A stretch of 64,000 nucleotides of DNA, taken from positions 806,001-870,000 of the forward strand of contig NZ_SMZY01000001.1 in assembly GCF_004358755.1 (NCBI RefSeq). Reading direction: 5' to 3'. Of the stretch, positions 51,709 to 59,697 are shown piece by piece (within the stretch, counting starts at the first letter, position 1; each line of letters opens with the position of its first letter). The DNA comes from Peribacillus frigoritolerans. Its GTDB lineage: Bacteria > Bacillota > Bacilli > Bacillales > Bacillaceae. The position numbers were made by a program, and so were the translations under genes. The notes under the pieces are model-generated. The model did no database searches and was not told where the DNA came from. It saw nothing but the letters and a program-made list of their open reading frames with translations.

Positions 51709-53085
51709 TTAAAGAATCTGATGTTTTTTCATTTTTCTAACAATTGAAGGCTGGCTGATGCCAAGAGCCTCTGCCATGCGTACTGTGGTTTTATATTTTT
51801 TCCTGGCTTTTAATAGAATTTGCCTTTCCACTGCATCCATCATTTCTGATAAGGTCTGATGGTCATCTATAGGAAAGGGAGAAGGCGGAACAGAAGCTTT
51901 TATGTATTCCGGCAGATGGTCAACGGTGATTAGAGAAGAAGGAGAAATCACAACCAGCCGTTCCAGAATATTTATTAATTCACGGACATTGCCTTTCCAG
52001 TCGTAGTGCAAAAGGTGATGTGTGACAGCTTCATCCAGCGTCTTTTCCTTCTTGTATTTTTCTTCTAATTGTTTTAGAAGTAAATGAATGAGCGGCACAA
52101 TATCTTCTGTCCGCTGTCTGAGCGGGGGAATGGTGATCGGCACAACGTTCAATCTAAAGTACAGATCCTCTCTGAATAATTTATCTTTGATAGCCTGCTG
52201 CAAATCTTTATTTGTAGCGGAAATGAGCCTGAAATCAACATGAATCGGCTTTGTTCCGCCAACTCGGTAAAACTGCTTTTCCTGAATGACCTTCAAAACT
52301 TTTACCTGATGTGCAAGAGGCAGCTCGCCAATTTCATCTAAAAAAAGAGTTCCTCCATCAGATAGTTCGATCAGACCGATTTTGCCTTTCCGGTTAGCAC
52401 CCGTAAAAGACCCGGCTTCATAGCCAAACAGTTCAGCTTCTACCAGGGTATCAGGTATAGCGCCGCAATTGACCTCAATGAATGGTCCATTTTTTCGTTC
52501 GCTTTTATTATGTATAAATTTTGCAAGCAGGGATTTTCCTACTCCCGATTCTCCAAGGATCAGTACATTTACATCGACTTCAGAAACTTGAATGGACGTA
52601 CTGATCACGTTCTGCATCGCTTCACTTTTTGCAATAATCCCCGCATCATAAAGCTGTCTGCTCCGCAAAAGATCAAGCTCGGTTTTTACCCGTTCCATTT
52701 CTTCTTCCATTGTAATAAGAAAATTTTTATAGTCGGCAAGTTCCGTAATATCGTGTGAATAGCTGACTACTCTGTAGAGTTCGCCTGCTTCGTTGTAGAC
52801 AGGGATGCCTGTGACCAATAGCTTTTTTCCTTTATTCGTGGTTTGAACAAACGTAATTTTTTTCTTCTCTTTTACAACAATTGGAGTCAAAATAGGCGTG
52901 AACAGTCCTTGTGCCTCCAGATCATAGACGGATTTTCCAATTAAACTATCAGACTCAACCCCGTAGATTTTCCCGGTAAACTCACTCACTTTCAAAATAA
53001 TACCCTCCAAGTTCGTCACGAGAATATCATCCTTCAGAGAGTGGAGAATTTGTTCATTTTCATTCCAGTTCGCCCTAACCGTCAT
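51709..53085 (-). CDS. sigma-54-dependent activator with PAS domain
   Basis: 458 aa. PAS sensor at about 10-120 (ILVTNLEGIILKVSEFTGKIYGV ... YRVVSYSHDITE), AAA+ domain with Walker A GESGVGKS (178-185), the sigma-54 contact loop GSFTGA (225-230; usually GAFTGA) and Walker B GTLFLDE, then a Fis-type helix-turn-helix at the end (MAEALGISQPSIVRKMKKH). Activates the adjoining aminotransferase-symporter operon, in the manner of RocR or BkdR. Upstream is a double dyad that may be its own control site. Confidence 0.93.
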   Translation of the reverse strand: MTVRANWNENEQILHSLKDDILVTNLEGIILKVSEFTGKIYGVESDSLIGKSVYDLEAQGLFTPILTPIVVKEKKKITFVQTTNKGKKLLVTGIPVYNEAGELYRVVSYSHDITELADYKNFLITMEEEMERVKTELDLLRSRQLYDAGIIAKSEAMQNVISTSIQVSEVDVNVLILGESGVGKSLLAKFIHNKSERKNGPFIEVNCGAIPDTLVEAELFGYEAGSFTGANRKGKIGLIELSDGGTLFLDEIGELPLAHQVKVLKVIQEKQFYRVGGTKPIHVDFRLISATNKDLQQAIKDKLFREDLYFRLNVVPITIPPLRQRTEDIVPLIHLLLKQLEEKYKKEKTLDEAVTHHLLHYDWKGNVRELINILERLVVISPSSLITVDHLPEYIKASVPPSPFPIDDHQTLSEMMDAVERQILLKARKKYKTTVRMAEALGISQPSIVRKMKKHQIL

Positions 53086-53124
53086 CTGAAATTCATCCTT
53101 TCATTGAATGAATATAAGAAAATT

Positions 53125-53159
53125 TATTCATATCTGAATATTTATTCATTTTTGAATAA
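53125..53159. promoter_or_regulatory. two adjacent dyads upstream of the sigma-54 activator gene
   Basis: TATTCA-N4-TGAATA (53125-53140) and TTATTCA-N4-TGAATAA (53142-53159), nearly identical and about 18 bp apart centre to centre; a further TGAATGAATAT lies at 53104. Likely operator for the activator gene, which starts 40 bp away on the minus strand. Confidence 0.55.
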
Positions 53160-53343
53160 TTATAGCAGGATTCCGCAGAATTGAATACGAGAAACGGTAT
53201 GAACGAATAAAAAGTCCTATTGAGTTTAATTTTCAATTTGTGATTTATTTTTTGCTGCTCTCTATACTCGATTTTCTTACCCGAATTGATTGAGTTTAAA
53301 AGGAAACAATATACTTGATCAAAATTGAAGGAGACTCGGGAAA

Positions 53344-53727
53344 ATGGTTAAATGTCTGACTGCATTGGTTTTAATGATATCTCTTGTGTTTACACCAGTT
53401 GGAGACAGCGTGATGGAGAAGAATACATCTTATGTTAGCGCGAAATCTTTTAAGGGAGGAAAACGCCGCTATAATCCTAACAGCAATTACAATCAGCCTG
53501 ATGCTCCCCGTTCAAACTTTAGGAATCGCAGGACCAATCCTGCCAGGGGAGGAATTATGAGAGGCTTGCTGTATGGAGGAATCGCCGGGCTGCTTCTTGG
53601 AAGTATGCTTGGCCATTTAGGTTTTTTGGGAGGAATCCTGGGGCTGTTGATCAACCTATTTGCTATATTCTTATTCATTTTAGTGATCAGAAAAGTCATT
53701 CGATTTTTTTTCACCCGAGTAAATTAA
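53344..53727 (+). CDS. membrane protein with signal sequence and Gly-rich core
   Basis: 127 aa. N-terminal signal-like helix (LTALVLMISLVFTPVG), a basic Asn/Arg/Pro-rich segment (RRYNPNSNYNQPDAPRSNFR), then GGIMRGLLYGGIAGLLLGSMLG and a second helix ILGLLINLFAIFLFILVI with a basic end. The layout resembles the N-terminal half of bacterial Tim44-like proteins (the Gly-rich GGLLxGxLLG segment), but the Tim44 domain itself is missing. ATG after AAGGAGACTCGGG. Function unknown. Confidence 0.65.
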   Translation: MVKCLTALVLMISLVFTPVGDSVMEKNTSYVSAKSFKGGKRRYNPNSNYNQPDAPRSNFRNRRTNPARGGIMRGLLYGGIAGLLLGSMLGHLGFLGGILGLLINLFAIFLFILVIRKVIRFFFTRVN

Positions 53728-53863
53728 GTTAACGGGTGCTTTATTGGAGGAGAAATAGTCAATTTGCAGTAAAAATGTAAATGAAATTGCAGAGATATTC
53801 GCACACTAAGCTAATCCAGATTGTTTGGAATGCACCCGAAGTAACGTAGTAGATTCAACTAAT

Positions 53864-53907
53864 AATAAGAAAAACATTGGGTTGTAATCCCAATGTTTTT
53901 TCTTATT
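53864..53907. terminator. bidirectional terminator
   Basis: Stem of about 18 bp (AATAAGAAAAACATTGGG with its complement), 7-nt loop; covers the last bases of the minus-strand LysE gene. Confidence 0.88.
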
Positions 53908-54527
53908 ATTGCTTATCTAAGGCTAACTTTATTCCAAATCCAATTAGAACAAGTCCTGTTGTTTTATCCATTATCCTTTGCACTTTTGCAGACATAAGCC
54001 ATTTACGCAAATAGTTAATTAAAAACACATAAATAAAGAACCAAGTAATAGATAGCACTGTATATATTACACCCATCAAAATAAGTTGCCCCGTAGCGTT
54101 TTCTCCAGTTTTCACAAATTGGGGTAAAAATGTTAAGAAAAACATTGCCACTTTGGGATTTAATACATTTGAGAGTAGACCTTGTTTAAAAGCAGAATCC
54201 TTTATTTCAGATTGATTTTCCTGTTCTTCAATAGTAACTTCCTTTTCTTTCTTCGTGATGAAAGAAGATAATCCTAAATATATCAAGTAGATTGCGCCAA
54301 CATATTTCAAAAGCAACAGCAGACTGCATTAAAATAGCTGATATCCCAAAAGCAGCAGCAAATGTATGAACCAAAGATCCAGTTGATAATCCTGCTGCCA
54401 TTTTATATCCATCATTTCTTCCGCCTGAAATGGTTCTTTTTGTTATAAGTGCTGTGTCGATACCTGGACTCATTACAACAAATAATGAAAGGACTAAAAA
54501 TGTAAAGAAATCATTCACTTTCTTCAC
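53906..54527 (-). pseudogene. LysE/RhtB family exporter with a frameshift
   Basis: N-terminal frame (54527 down to about 54310) gives FTFLVLSLFVVMSPGIDTALITKRTISGG, the LysE/RhtB opening, and GSLVHTFAAAFGISAILMQSAVAF. The continuation LLKYVGAIYLIYLGLSS ... LSNVLNPKVAMFFLTFLPQFV is in another frame. One base lost near 54305-54315 would explain it; repaired, the protein is about 206 aa, the family norm. LysE-type transporters export amino acids. Divergent from an XRE-cupin regulator, a common pairing. Confidence 0.85.
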
Positions 54528-54576
54528 TCCTCACTGACTTTTAACCTAACACCTGGTAAAATATAATTTAACAAGT

Positions 54577-54625
54577 GTTAAGTAAAATTTAACACAAACT
54601 CGATTAATTGTTAAGTGTAATTTAA
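54577..54625. promoter_or_regulatory. direct repeat between LysE and XRE-cupin genes
   Basis: GTTAAGT-NN-AATTTAA occurs at 54577-54592 and again at 54610-54625, 33 bp apart (three helical turns), in the divergent promoter region. A plausible binding site for the XRE-cupin regulator. Confidence 0.55.
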
Positions 54626-54669
54626 TTAAATTTAATTATTTTTAATTTTATTATTAAGGAGTATGCACA

Positions 54670-55215
54670 ATGGAAAATATAGATATTGGTAAAAAAATTG
54701 AAAGATATAGAACAGCTAAAGGTTATAGTAGCAGAGAATTAGCAAAAATGGCTGAAATAACACCTTCAATGTTAAGTCAGATTGAACGAGGTTTGGCAAA
54801 TCCTTCAATTCAGACTCTAAAGGTTTTAGCTAAAGCCCTTGATGTTCCTACCTTTAGTTTATTACTAGAGGAAACAAATACCGAAGAATTAGTTGTCAAA
54901 TCAAAGAACCGCAAAAAAATGGTTGTTGAAAACCTATCATATGAGTTACTGTCGCCTGATTTTACTGGAACGCTGGCAACGGCTATTTTGACTGTTCCAC
55001 CGAATACTTCCTCTTCTGATAAACTTTTGGAACACAAAGGAGAAGAAGTAGCTTTTATATTAGAGGGGAAAATTAAAGTGTTCTTAAATGAGGAAGAATA
55101 TATATTAGAAACTGGTGATAGTGTTAAAATACCATCTCATATGAAGCATAAATGGGAAAATAACTTCGATGAAAATGCTGTGATACTATTTTCGGTGACT
55201 CCACCAGCATTTTAA
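54670..55215 (+). CDS. XRE family regulator with cupin domain
   Basis: 181 aa. Helix-turn-helix at 8-62 (IERYRTAKGYSSRELAKMAEITPSMLSQIERGLANPSIQTL in parts), then a cupin at about 105-175 (HKGEEVAFILEGKIKVFLNEEEYILETGDSVKIPSHMKHKWEN in parts), which usually binds an amino acid or related ligand. Its divergent partner is the broken LysE exporter; it presumably controlled that gene and itself. ATG behind AAGGAG. Confidence 0.92.
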   Translation: MENIDIGKKIERYRTAKGYSSRELAKMAEITPSMLSQIERGLANPSIQTLKVLAKALDVPTFSLLLEETNTEELVVKSKNRKKMVVENLSYELLSPDFTGTLATAILTVPPNTSSSDKLLEHKGEEVAFILEGKIKVFLNEEEYILETGDSVKIPSHMKHKWENNFDENAVILFSVTPPAF

Positions 55216-55240
55216 ATAAACTAGAGCCTATATAATGACG

Positions 55241-55331
55241 ATTTTCAACAATAAGGCGCTATTCTTCCACAATACAACATAAATGATCTTCAACAAGCGG
55301 GGCGATTGCGTAACAAAGTGTCGCCTCGTCT
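55241..55331 (+). repeat. two adjacent copies of the dispersed repeat
   Basis: First leader ATTTTCAACAATAAGGCGC, second ATCTTCAACAAGCGGGGCG; the second has stem GGCGA / TCGCC. Downstream of the XRE-cupin gene. Confidence 0.6.
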
Positions 55332-55381
55332 AATATAGGTAAAGGACAGAATAATTAATCAACTATTGCTATATTAGGGGA

Positions 55382-55760
55382 ATGGATTCTGCAGGGAATT
55401 TTTTTCTGTGTATTAATTTAATTAAAGACAAAAGTAATAAAATTTTAGTTGTTCAAGACAAAGCGGATGTTTAGAATTTCCCGGGCGGAAAACAAGAATT
55501 AGGTGAAACGTCTTCAAAATTTGCTAAACGGGAAGTAAAAGAGGAAATTGGATTAGATGTTTATAATCTAACTGAGATTTACAATGGAGACTTTTTTTGG
55601 AGATGATCAATGGCGTGGTTACTTTTATTCGCAAATTCTGTTAGTGGTATTCTCTCTATCAATGATTTATCAATGATATAGAAATAGTAAAATTCTCATC
55701 AGAACTTTCAAAAATTATTTATATGGTTGAAAGTAAGCAGCTTCAAACAAGTTCAACAAT
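55382..55760 (+). pseudogene. NUDIX hydrolase remnant
   Basis: From ATG 55382: MDSAGNFFLCINLIKDKSNK, ILVVQDKADV, a TAG at 55472, then in phase NFPGGKQELGETSSKFAKREVKEEIGLDVYNL (in parts) with an intact NUDIX box, TGA at about 55605 and a shifted continuation DDQWRGYFYSQ. At least one nonsense and one frameshift. The 3' boundary is approximate. No other gene in 55216-55972. Confidence 0.75.
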
Positions 55761-55831
55761 TTGGAAATAAGATATTCAACTAAAAATAAAATGCACCACC
55801 AAAAACCATAAATTACATCAGATTGATATGT

Positions 55832-55868
55832 GAACCTGACGGAATCATGAATTTCGTCAGGTTCTTTC
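55832..55868 (+). terminator. terminator-like hairpin
   Basis: GAACCTGACG / CGTCAGGTTC stem, 13-nt loop, then TTTCT. Confidence 0.7.
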
Positions 55869-55993
55869 TGCATTCTGGCTCTTATTAAATCAAATTAATC
55901 TAAGCAAAAATAAAGTTGTTTTATAATTTTGTATAAGTTTACTTTGATATTTGTAAAAAATTAGTTTATAATTTGATTCAAGAGGTGATGGTC

Positions 55994-56233
55994 GTGAAGA
56001 AAGATTTTGGTGATTCAATATCAAATAAGGTTTATGAATATCGTGTACTTGCCAGAATGTCTCAGCAAGAATTAGCAGAGAAAGTGGGGGTTTCCAAACA
56101 AACCATTTTCGTAATGGAAAAAGGAAATTATGTTCCGTCTCTGCTGTTAGCTTTTCGAATTGCCGAATTTTTTAATGTTGATGTAAACGATATTTTTACT
56201 TATATGAAAGGAAATGATCAAAATGAAAATTAA
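55994..56233 (+). CDS. small XRE family regulator
   Basis: 79-aa single helix-turn-helix protein (YEYRVLARMSQQELAEKVGVSKQTIFVMEKGNYVPSLLLAFRIAEFF in parts), YozG/Xre-like. GTG start at 55994, 6 nt after GAGGTG. Its end overlaps the start of a three-helix membrane protein by 11 nt; such XRE-membrane protein pairs are common in Firmicutes and the regulator normally controls the pair. Confidence 0.85.
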   Translation: MKKDFGDSISNKVYEYRVLARMSQQELAEKVGVSKQTIFVMEKGNYVPSLLLAFRIAEFFNVDVNDIFTYMKGNDQNEN

Positions 56234-56576
56234 TTTTATCTCAGATATTCATGACTCAATTTTTCATTCTTTAAGGTCCTGGGCTGAACACTCTCCGGGA
56301 AATTGGAATATCCTCATTGGCAGCGGTTTTGTATTGCTTTTAGTCGGGGGGATTCTAACCTACGTATTTCAAAGGAAAATGGGTAAAGCTGACGAAAGAA
56401 CTATCCACATATATTTAAAAAGTGCCCTCATAATGTTATGGGCAGTAATTTTGTGCGACATGATTTTCCCGAAAGAATATATGTGGCAAATTTTCTTCTT
56501 ATTCAAATATTCTCTTGCATTCCTTGCTTCAGGAATCTATCTGGCTGTCCGATATAAAAAAGATTTTTTAAACTAA
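56223..56576 (+). CDS. three-helix membrane protein paired with the XRE regulator
   Basis: 117 aa. Helices at about 32-50 (ILIGSGFVLLLVGGILTYVF), 69-86 (SALIMLWAVILCDMIF) and 91-110 (IFFLFKYSLAFLASGIYLAV). The ATG at 56223 has AAAGGAA at proper distance; the ATG at 56214 is too close to it. Overlaps the XRE gene, so coupled. Family not recognised with certainty. Confidence 0.7.
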   Translation: MKINFISDIHDSIFHSLRSWAEHSPGNWNILIGSGFVLLLVGGILTYVFQRKMGKADERTIHIYLKSALIMLWAVILCDMIFPKEYMWQIFFLFKYSLAFLASGIYLAVRYKKDFLN

Positions 56577-56596
56577 AGAACAAAACGGGAGGAACG

Positions 56597-56851
56597 GGAA
56601 ATGCTTCAATTACTAAGATATATAGTGGCTTTGTAGTTTTAAAAGATCTCTCTTTAGATTTAAATCAAGAAGAAATCGTGGGTCTGATTGGAAAAAACGG
56701 CGCTGGCAAAAGTACCCTGATGAAGATTATAACGTAAACCATTCAAACCTATGAAGGATCAGTTGCAGACAATAAATCTATGAAGGATTGACGCTCTATT
56801 TGTTTAATTAATCTTGAAAAGGGCTTTAATCCAGACAAAACTAAATTCTAA
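56597..56851 (+). pseudogene. ABC transporter ATPase, N-terminal remnant
   Basis: Starts without ATG: NASITKIYSGFVVLKDLSLD, then EEIVGLIGKNGAGKSTLMKI (Walker A GKNGAGKST), TAA, TIQTYEGSVADN, TGA, and RSICLINLEKGFNPDKTKF. Only the first third of an ATPase, with two in-frame stops. The remainder of the gene is gone. Confidence 0.75.
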
Positions 56852-56869
56852 CTTTCAACGAGGGCAATT

Positions 56870-57336
56870 ATGAACGATTACGTAAAGACAATGAGAAAAT
56901 TTATTGGTAAAGAAACCTTACTCACTGTAGGATGCGGGCCATCATTGAAGATGAACTCGGAAGAATTCTGTTGCAGCAAAGAACAGATTATGGAATTTGG
57001 GGAATCCCCGGAGGATTACTCGAACTCGGAGTAACATTTGAAGAAGCTGTTTTAAGAGAAGTTTTCGAAGAAACAGGACTGTCACTGAATAAATTAAAGC
57101 TTTTTGGTTTGTATTCCGGATCAGAGGGGTTTTCTAGATACTCTAATGGTGATCAAGTTTTCAGTGATCAGATCATCTTTTATACAACAGACTATACTGG
57201 AATTTTAAAAACCAACAATGAAAGTAAAAAGTTAAGTTTTCTGCATCAGAACGAACTACCTGAAAATTTAAACCCGCACCAATCTCCATTTATTTTAGAT
57301 TGGGTGAATGGAGTTCAACCACCAATTATAAAGTGA
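56870..57336 (+). pseudogene. NUDIX hydrolase with a one-base frameshift
   Basis: ATG 56870 opens MNDYVKTMRKFIGKETLLTVGCG, then the frame is lost; from 56938 the other frame gives AIIEDELGRILLQQRTDYGIWGIPGGLLELGVTFEEAVLREVFEETGLSL (in parts) with a perfect NUDIX box, and ends at 57336. Restoring one G in the GGG run at about 56935 (GCG-GGG-CC) joins them into a normal protein of about 155 aa. An ATG at 56932 could start a 134-aa product lacking the first strand, but it has no spaced ribosome site. Confidence 0.75.
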
Positions 57337-57412
57337 AATTTTCTTTTTCTAACACCGCAGCCCTTCAAATATTTTCTGTCTATTAATGAACAATTGGATT
57401 CAAAATCCTATA

Positions 57413-57458
57413 TCACAATTTGGGGCGATTGCTGCAAATAGTAATCGTCCCCTTTAGT
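57413..57458 (+). repeat. dispersed repeat copy with perfect GC-rich hairpin
   Basis: Leader ATCACAATTTGGGGCG; stem GGGGCGATT / AATCGTCCCC. Terminator of the NUDIX gene. The rest of 57337-57657 is AT-rich without recognised features. Confidence 0.65.
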
Positions 57459-57657
57459 TAAAAATTAATATAAGATTTTATAGATATGAAACTAGTAGTT
57501 ATTAAGAACACACTATTATTAATACTTTTTTATTGCAATCATTATATTAAATAGAGATAAAAAAATACAAGGAGGAATAGAGAATTTTTAGAAACTGACC
57601 GGGACTGTGAGTTCCAATATCTGAATATTAATATTTTGAAGTGAGGGGAGAATGCAA

Positions 57658-58194
57658 ATGAACCTAGAACTGATGGATATTTTTCGCATGGAATTTGACT
57701 TTAGTTGGGATACTGAGACCTGGTTTTTACCCTTAGAATCTGCTCTTGAGGGTTTAAATTCCACAGATGCAAGCTGGCAGCCCCCCGGGGGAGGGAATAC
57801 AATTTGGCAAACTATGAACCATCTGAATTATTACAACGCCCTGCTTGTTAGACAAATCAATGACACAACGCCTAGAAAAAAGGGATCTAATAACAAGGCC
57901 ACATTTGGAGATATCGGGGAACCAGCAGATTCTAAATGGAAGGCAATCTTGGCAGAGAATACATTTGGAGATAGCGGGGACCCGGCAGATTCTGAAAAAT
58001 GGAAGGAAGTCCTGGCAGAAACTCGCCTAATATGTGAAAACTTGCGGAAATCACTAGCGCGAATTAATGACAGACAGTTGAAAGAGCATCATGTTGGGAT
58101 GCTGGCTCGCCAAATTTTGCACAACGTATACCATATAGGGCAAATTGTATTAATTCGCAAACAACAAGGATCTTGGCCTAAGGAGCGGGAATAA
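57658..58194 (+). CDS. DinB family protein with an internal duplication
   Basis: 178 aa, four-helix-bundle DinB/YfiT superfamily. Metal-site histidines lie in TMNHLNYYNALLV and in HNVYHIGQIVLIRKQQ; DinB-like enzymes include thiol-dependent transferases. An exact 60-bp period at 57901-58023 repeats TFGD-GxPADS-KWK-LAE twice in tandem, lengthening the loop between helices 2 and 3. The ATG at 57658 is chosen over 57652 by spacing from GAGGGGAG. Confidence 0.82.
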   Translation: MNLELMDIFRMEFDFSWDTETWFLPLESALEGLNSTDASWQPPGGGNTIWQTMNHLNYYNALLVRQINDTTPRKKGSNNKATFGDIGEPADSKWKAILAENTFGDSGDPADSEKWKEVLAETRLICENLRKSLARINDRQLKEHHVGMLARQILHNVYHIGQIVLIRKQQGSWPKERE

Positions 58195-58213
58195 TTTGTA
58201 TATTCCGCTATAG

Positions 58214-58290
58214 GGCGCAATTCTAAAGTATTGGATTGCGCTCGATATTTATTATTATTGGCTCGGAGTACTAACTCTGAGCCCTTTTTG
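58214..58290 (+). terminator. two successive hairpins after the DinB gene
   Basis: GCGCAATTC / GGATTGCGC (58216-58241) and GGCTCGGAGT-acta-ACTCTGAGCC followed by CTTTTTG (58260-58290). Nothing recognised in 58291-58576 besides an ACGGAACCCGT word also seen at 12446. Confidence 0.75.
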
Positions 58291-58576
58291 TTTTTCAAGC
58301 ATTTGCTCTGGGATAAATTTTCAAGGTTATTTGCATAACATTTTTCAGCACATTTAGCAGAGTGAATATAAAATTTTTCCACCTCTGCAAAACACCTTGC
58401 AATTTGCACTCCTAAATAGTATACAAGACTGCTTTTAAGCCCGTTTTCTCCTGCATTTTGTTGTTTTTCCCCTCAAACGGAACCCGTTACTTTTAAAGAA
58501 TAAGTTTTTTTATGCTACTTAAACTGATTTCAGTTATATAAAGAAATAGGCAGAATTTTGCATTTGGGGTGACAGT

Positions 58577-59548
58577 ATGAGTTCAACTTTACTAGTAAAT
58601 GATCAGGTATTGATGATTCAGCCAAGTTTAGCCTGTCAACTTGGATTAAAAGAAAGTATCCTGCTGCAGCAGTTTCATTTTTGGCTGCTCAGATCAGAGG
58701 AGAAAATCGATGGTACTGCCTGGTTTACCAAAACATATGAAGAGCTGCAAAAAGAATTTCCTTTCTTATCGCTGATTACAATCAGACGAACACTTCAAAA
58801 ACTCGAAAATCTAAAGCTGCTGAATGTAAGCGGAAATGGGTGCGGAGCAAAGGCAAAACAATATACCATTCAGTATGATGAACTGAACAAATTGATTAAT
58901 GAACAAAATGAGCAGCTGATTGAAACGAAAAGAGCAGAAGAAGACAAAATGAGCACCTGCAGTAAACAAAATGAGCAGCTGGTCGAAGCAAAACGAACAC
59001 ATGAAGACAAAATGAGCACCTCCAGTGAACAAAATGAGCAGCTGATTGAAACAAAAAGAGCACAAGAAAATGACAAAATGAGCACCTCTTTCTTTAAAGA
59101 GAATTTAAAGATTTTAAAAGAAAAAGAGAAAAAGATCATTGAATTCTTTGAAGAGAATGGATTTGGAGAATGTAAACCGGAAATCGCTGAAAGTTTGCTG
59201 AAGTGGCAAAGCGATTTTGATGACAGCATGATTATCGAGGCCTTAAAGACAGCAAAAGCCTATAATGCGACCAGCTGGAGATATGCAGTGAAAGTTTTGT
59301 CAGACTGGAAGCTTAAAAACATAAAAACATTCGATGACGTAAGAGAGCAGCAAAGGACTGGCATCAAAAATCATCCGAAAATGATCCGGAAAGAACCTGT
59401 TCCAGACTGGCTTAAAGAACAGCTGCAGCAACCAAAAACAGATCAGCCGGAAGATGGCAAAAAAGAGAGTGTGCAGGCGCTTAGGGAACGGATTGAACGG
59501 TACATAAACAGAGAAGAAGAGGATGTACCGTACAAACTATTTCATTAA
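58577..59548 (+). CDS. DnaD-domain protein (replication-initiation type) with repeated linker
   Basis: 323 aa. Winged-helix N-terminus at about 10-105 (PSLACQLGLKESILLQQFHFWLLRS, FLSLITIRRTLQKLENLKLLNV) like plasmid/phage initiators; C-terminal DnaD/DnaB_2 domain at about 185-260 (IIEFFEENGFGECKPEIAESLLKW ... TSWRYAVKVLSDWKLKNI, with the YxxxVLxxW motif). Between them three 63-bp repeats (58902-59090) encode NEQLIETKRAxEDKMSTxS. DnaD-like proteins remodel DNA and help load the helicase. No phage genes nearby. GGGGTGA before the ATG. Confidence 0.88.
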   Translation: MSSTLLVNDQVLMIQPSLACQLGLKESILLQQFHFWLLRSEEKIDGTAWFTKTYEELQKEFPFLSLITIRRTLQKLENLKLLNVSGNGCGAKAKQYTIQYDELNKLINEQNEQLIETKRAEEDKMSTCSKQNEQLVEAKRTHEDKMSTSSEQNEQLIETKRAQENDKMSTSFFKENLKILKEKEKKIIEFFEENGFGECKPEIAESLLKWQSDFDDSMIIEALKTAKAYNATSWRYAVKVLSDWKLKNIKTFDDVREQQRTGIKNHPKMIRKEPVPDWLKEQLQQPKTDQPEDGKKESVQALRERIERYINREEEDVPYKLFH

Positions 59549-59697
59549 AAAACAAAACGCTTTGTTCTAAATAAAAGTGAAAAACCAGCCTGATTTAATA
59601 GCTTCTTCTCGGTTTGTTCATAGTTTATTCATATTTGGACGATATCATGGAGCATGTTCAGCAAAAGAGAAATTTTAGGTTAAAAGGAGATTTGTTC

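Noticed and set aside
58811-59229. Long minus-strand frames over the DnaD-domain gene
   Set aside because: They exist only because the 63-bp repeat keeps alternative frames open; the plus-strand gene is well supported.
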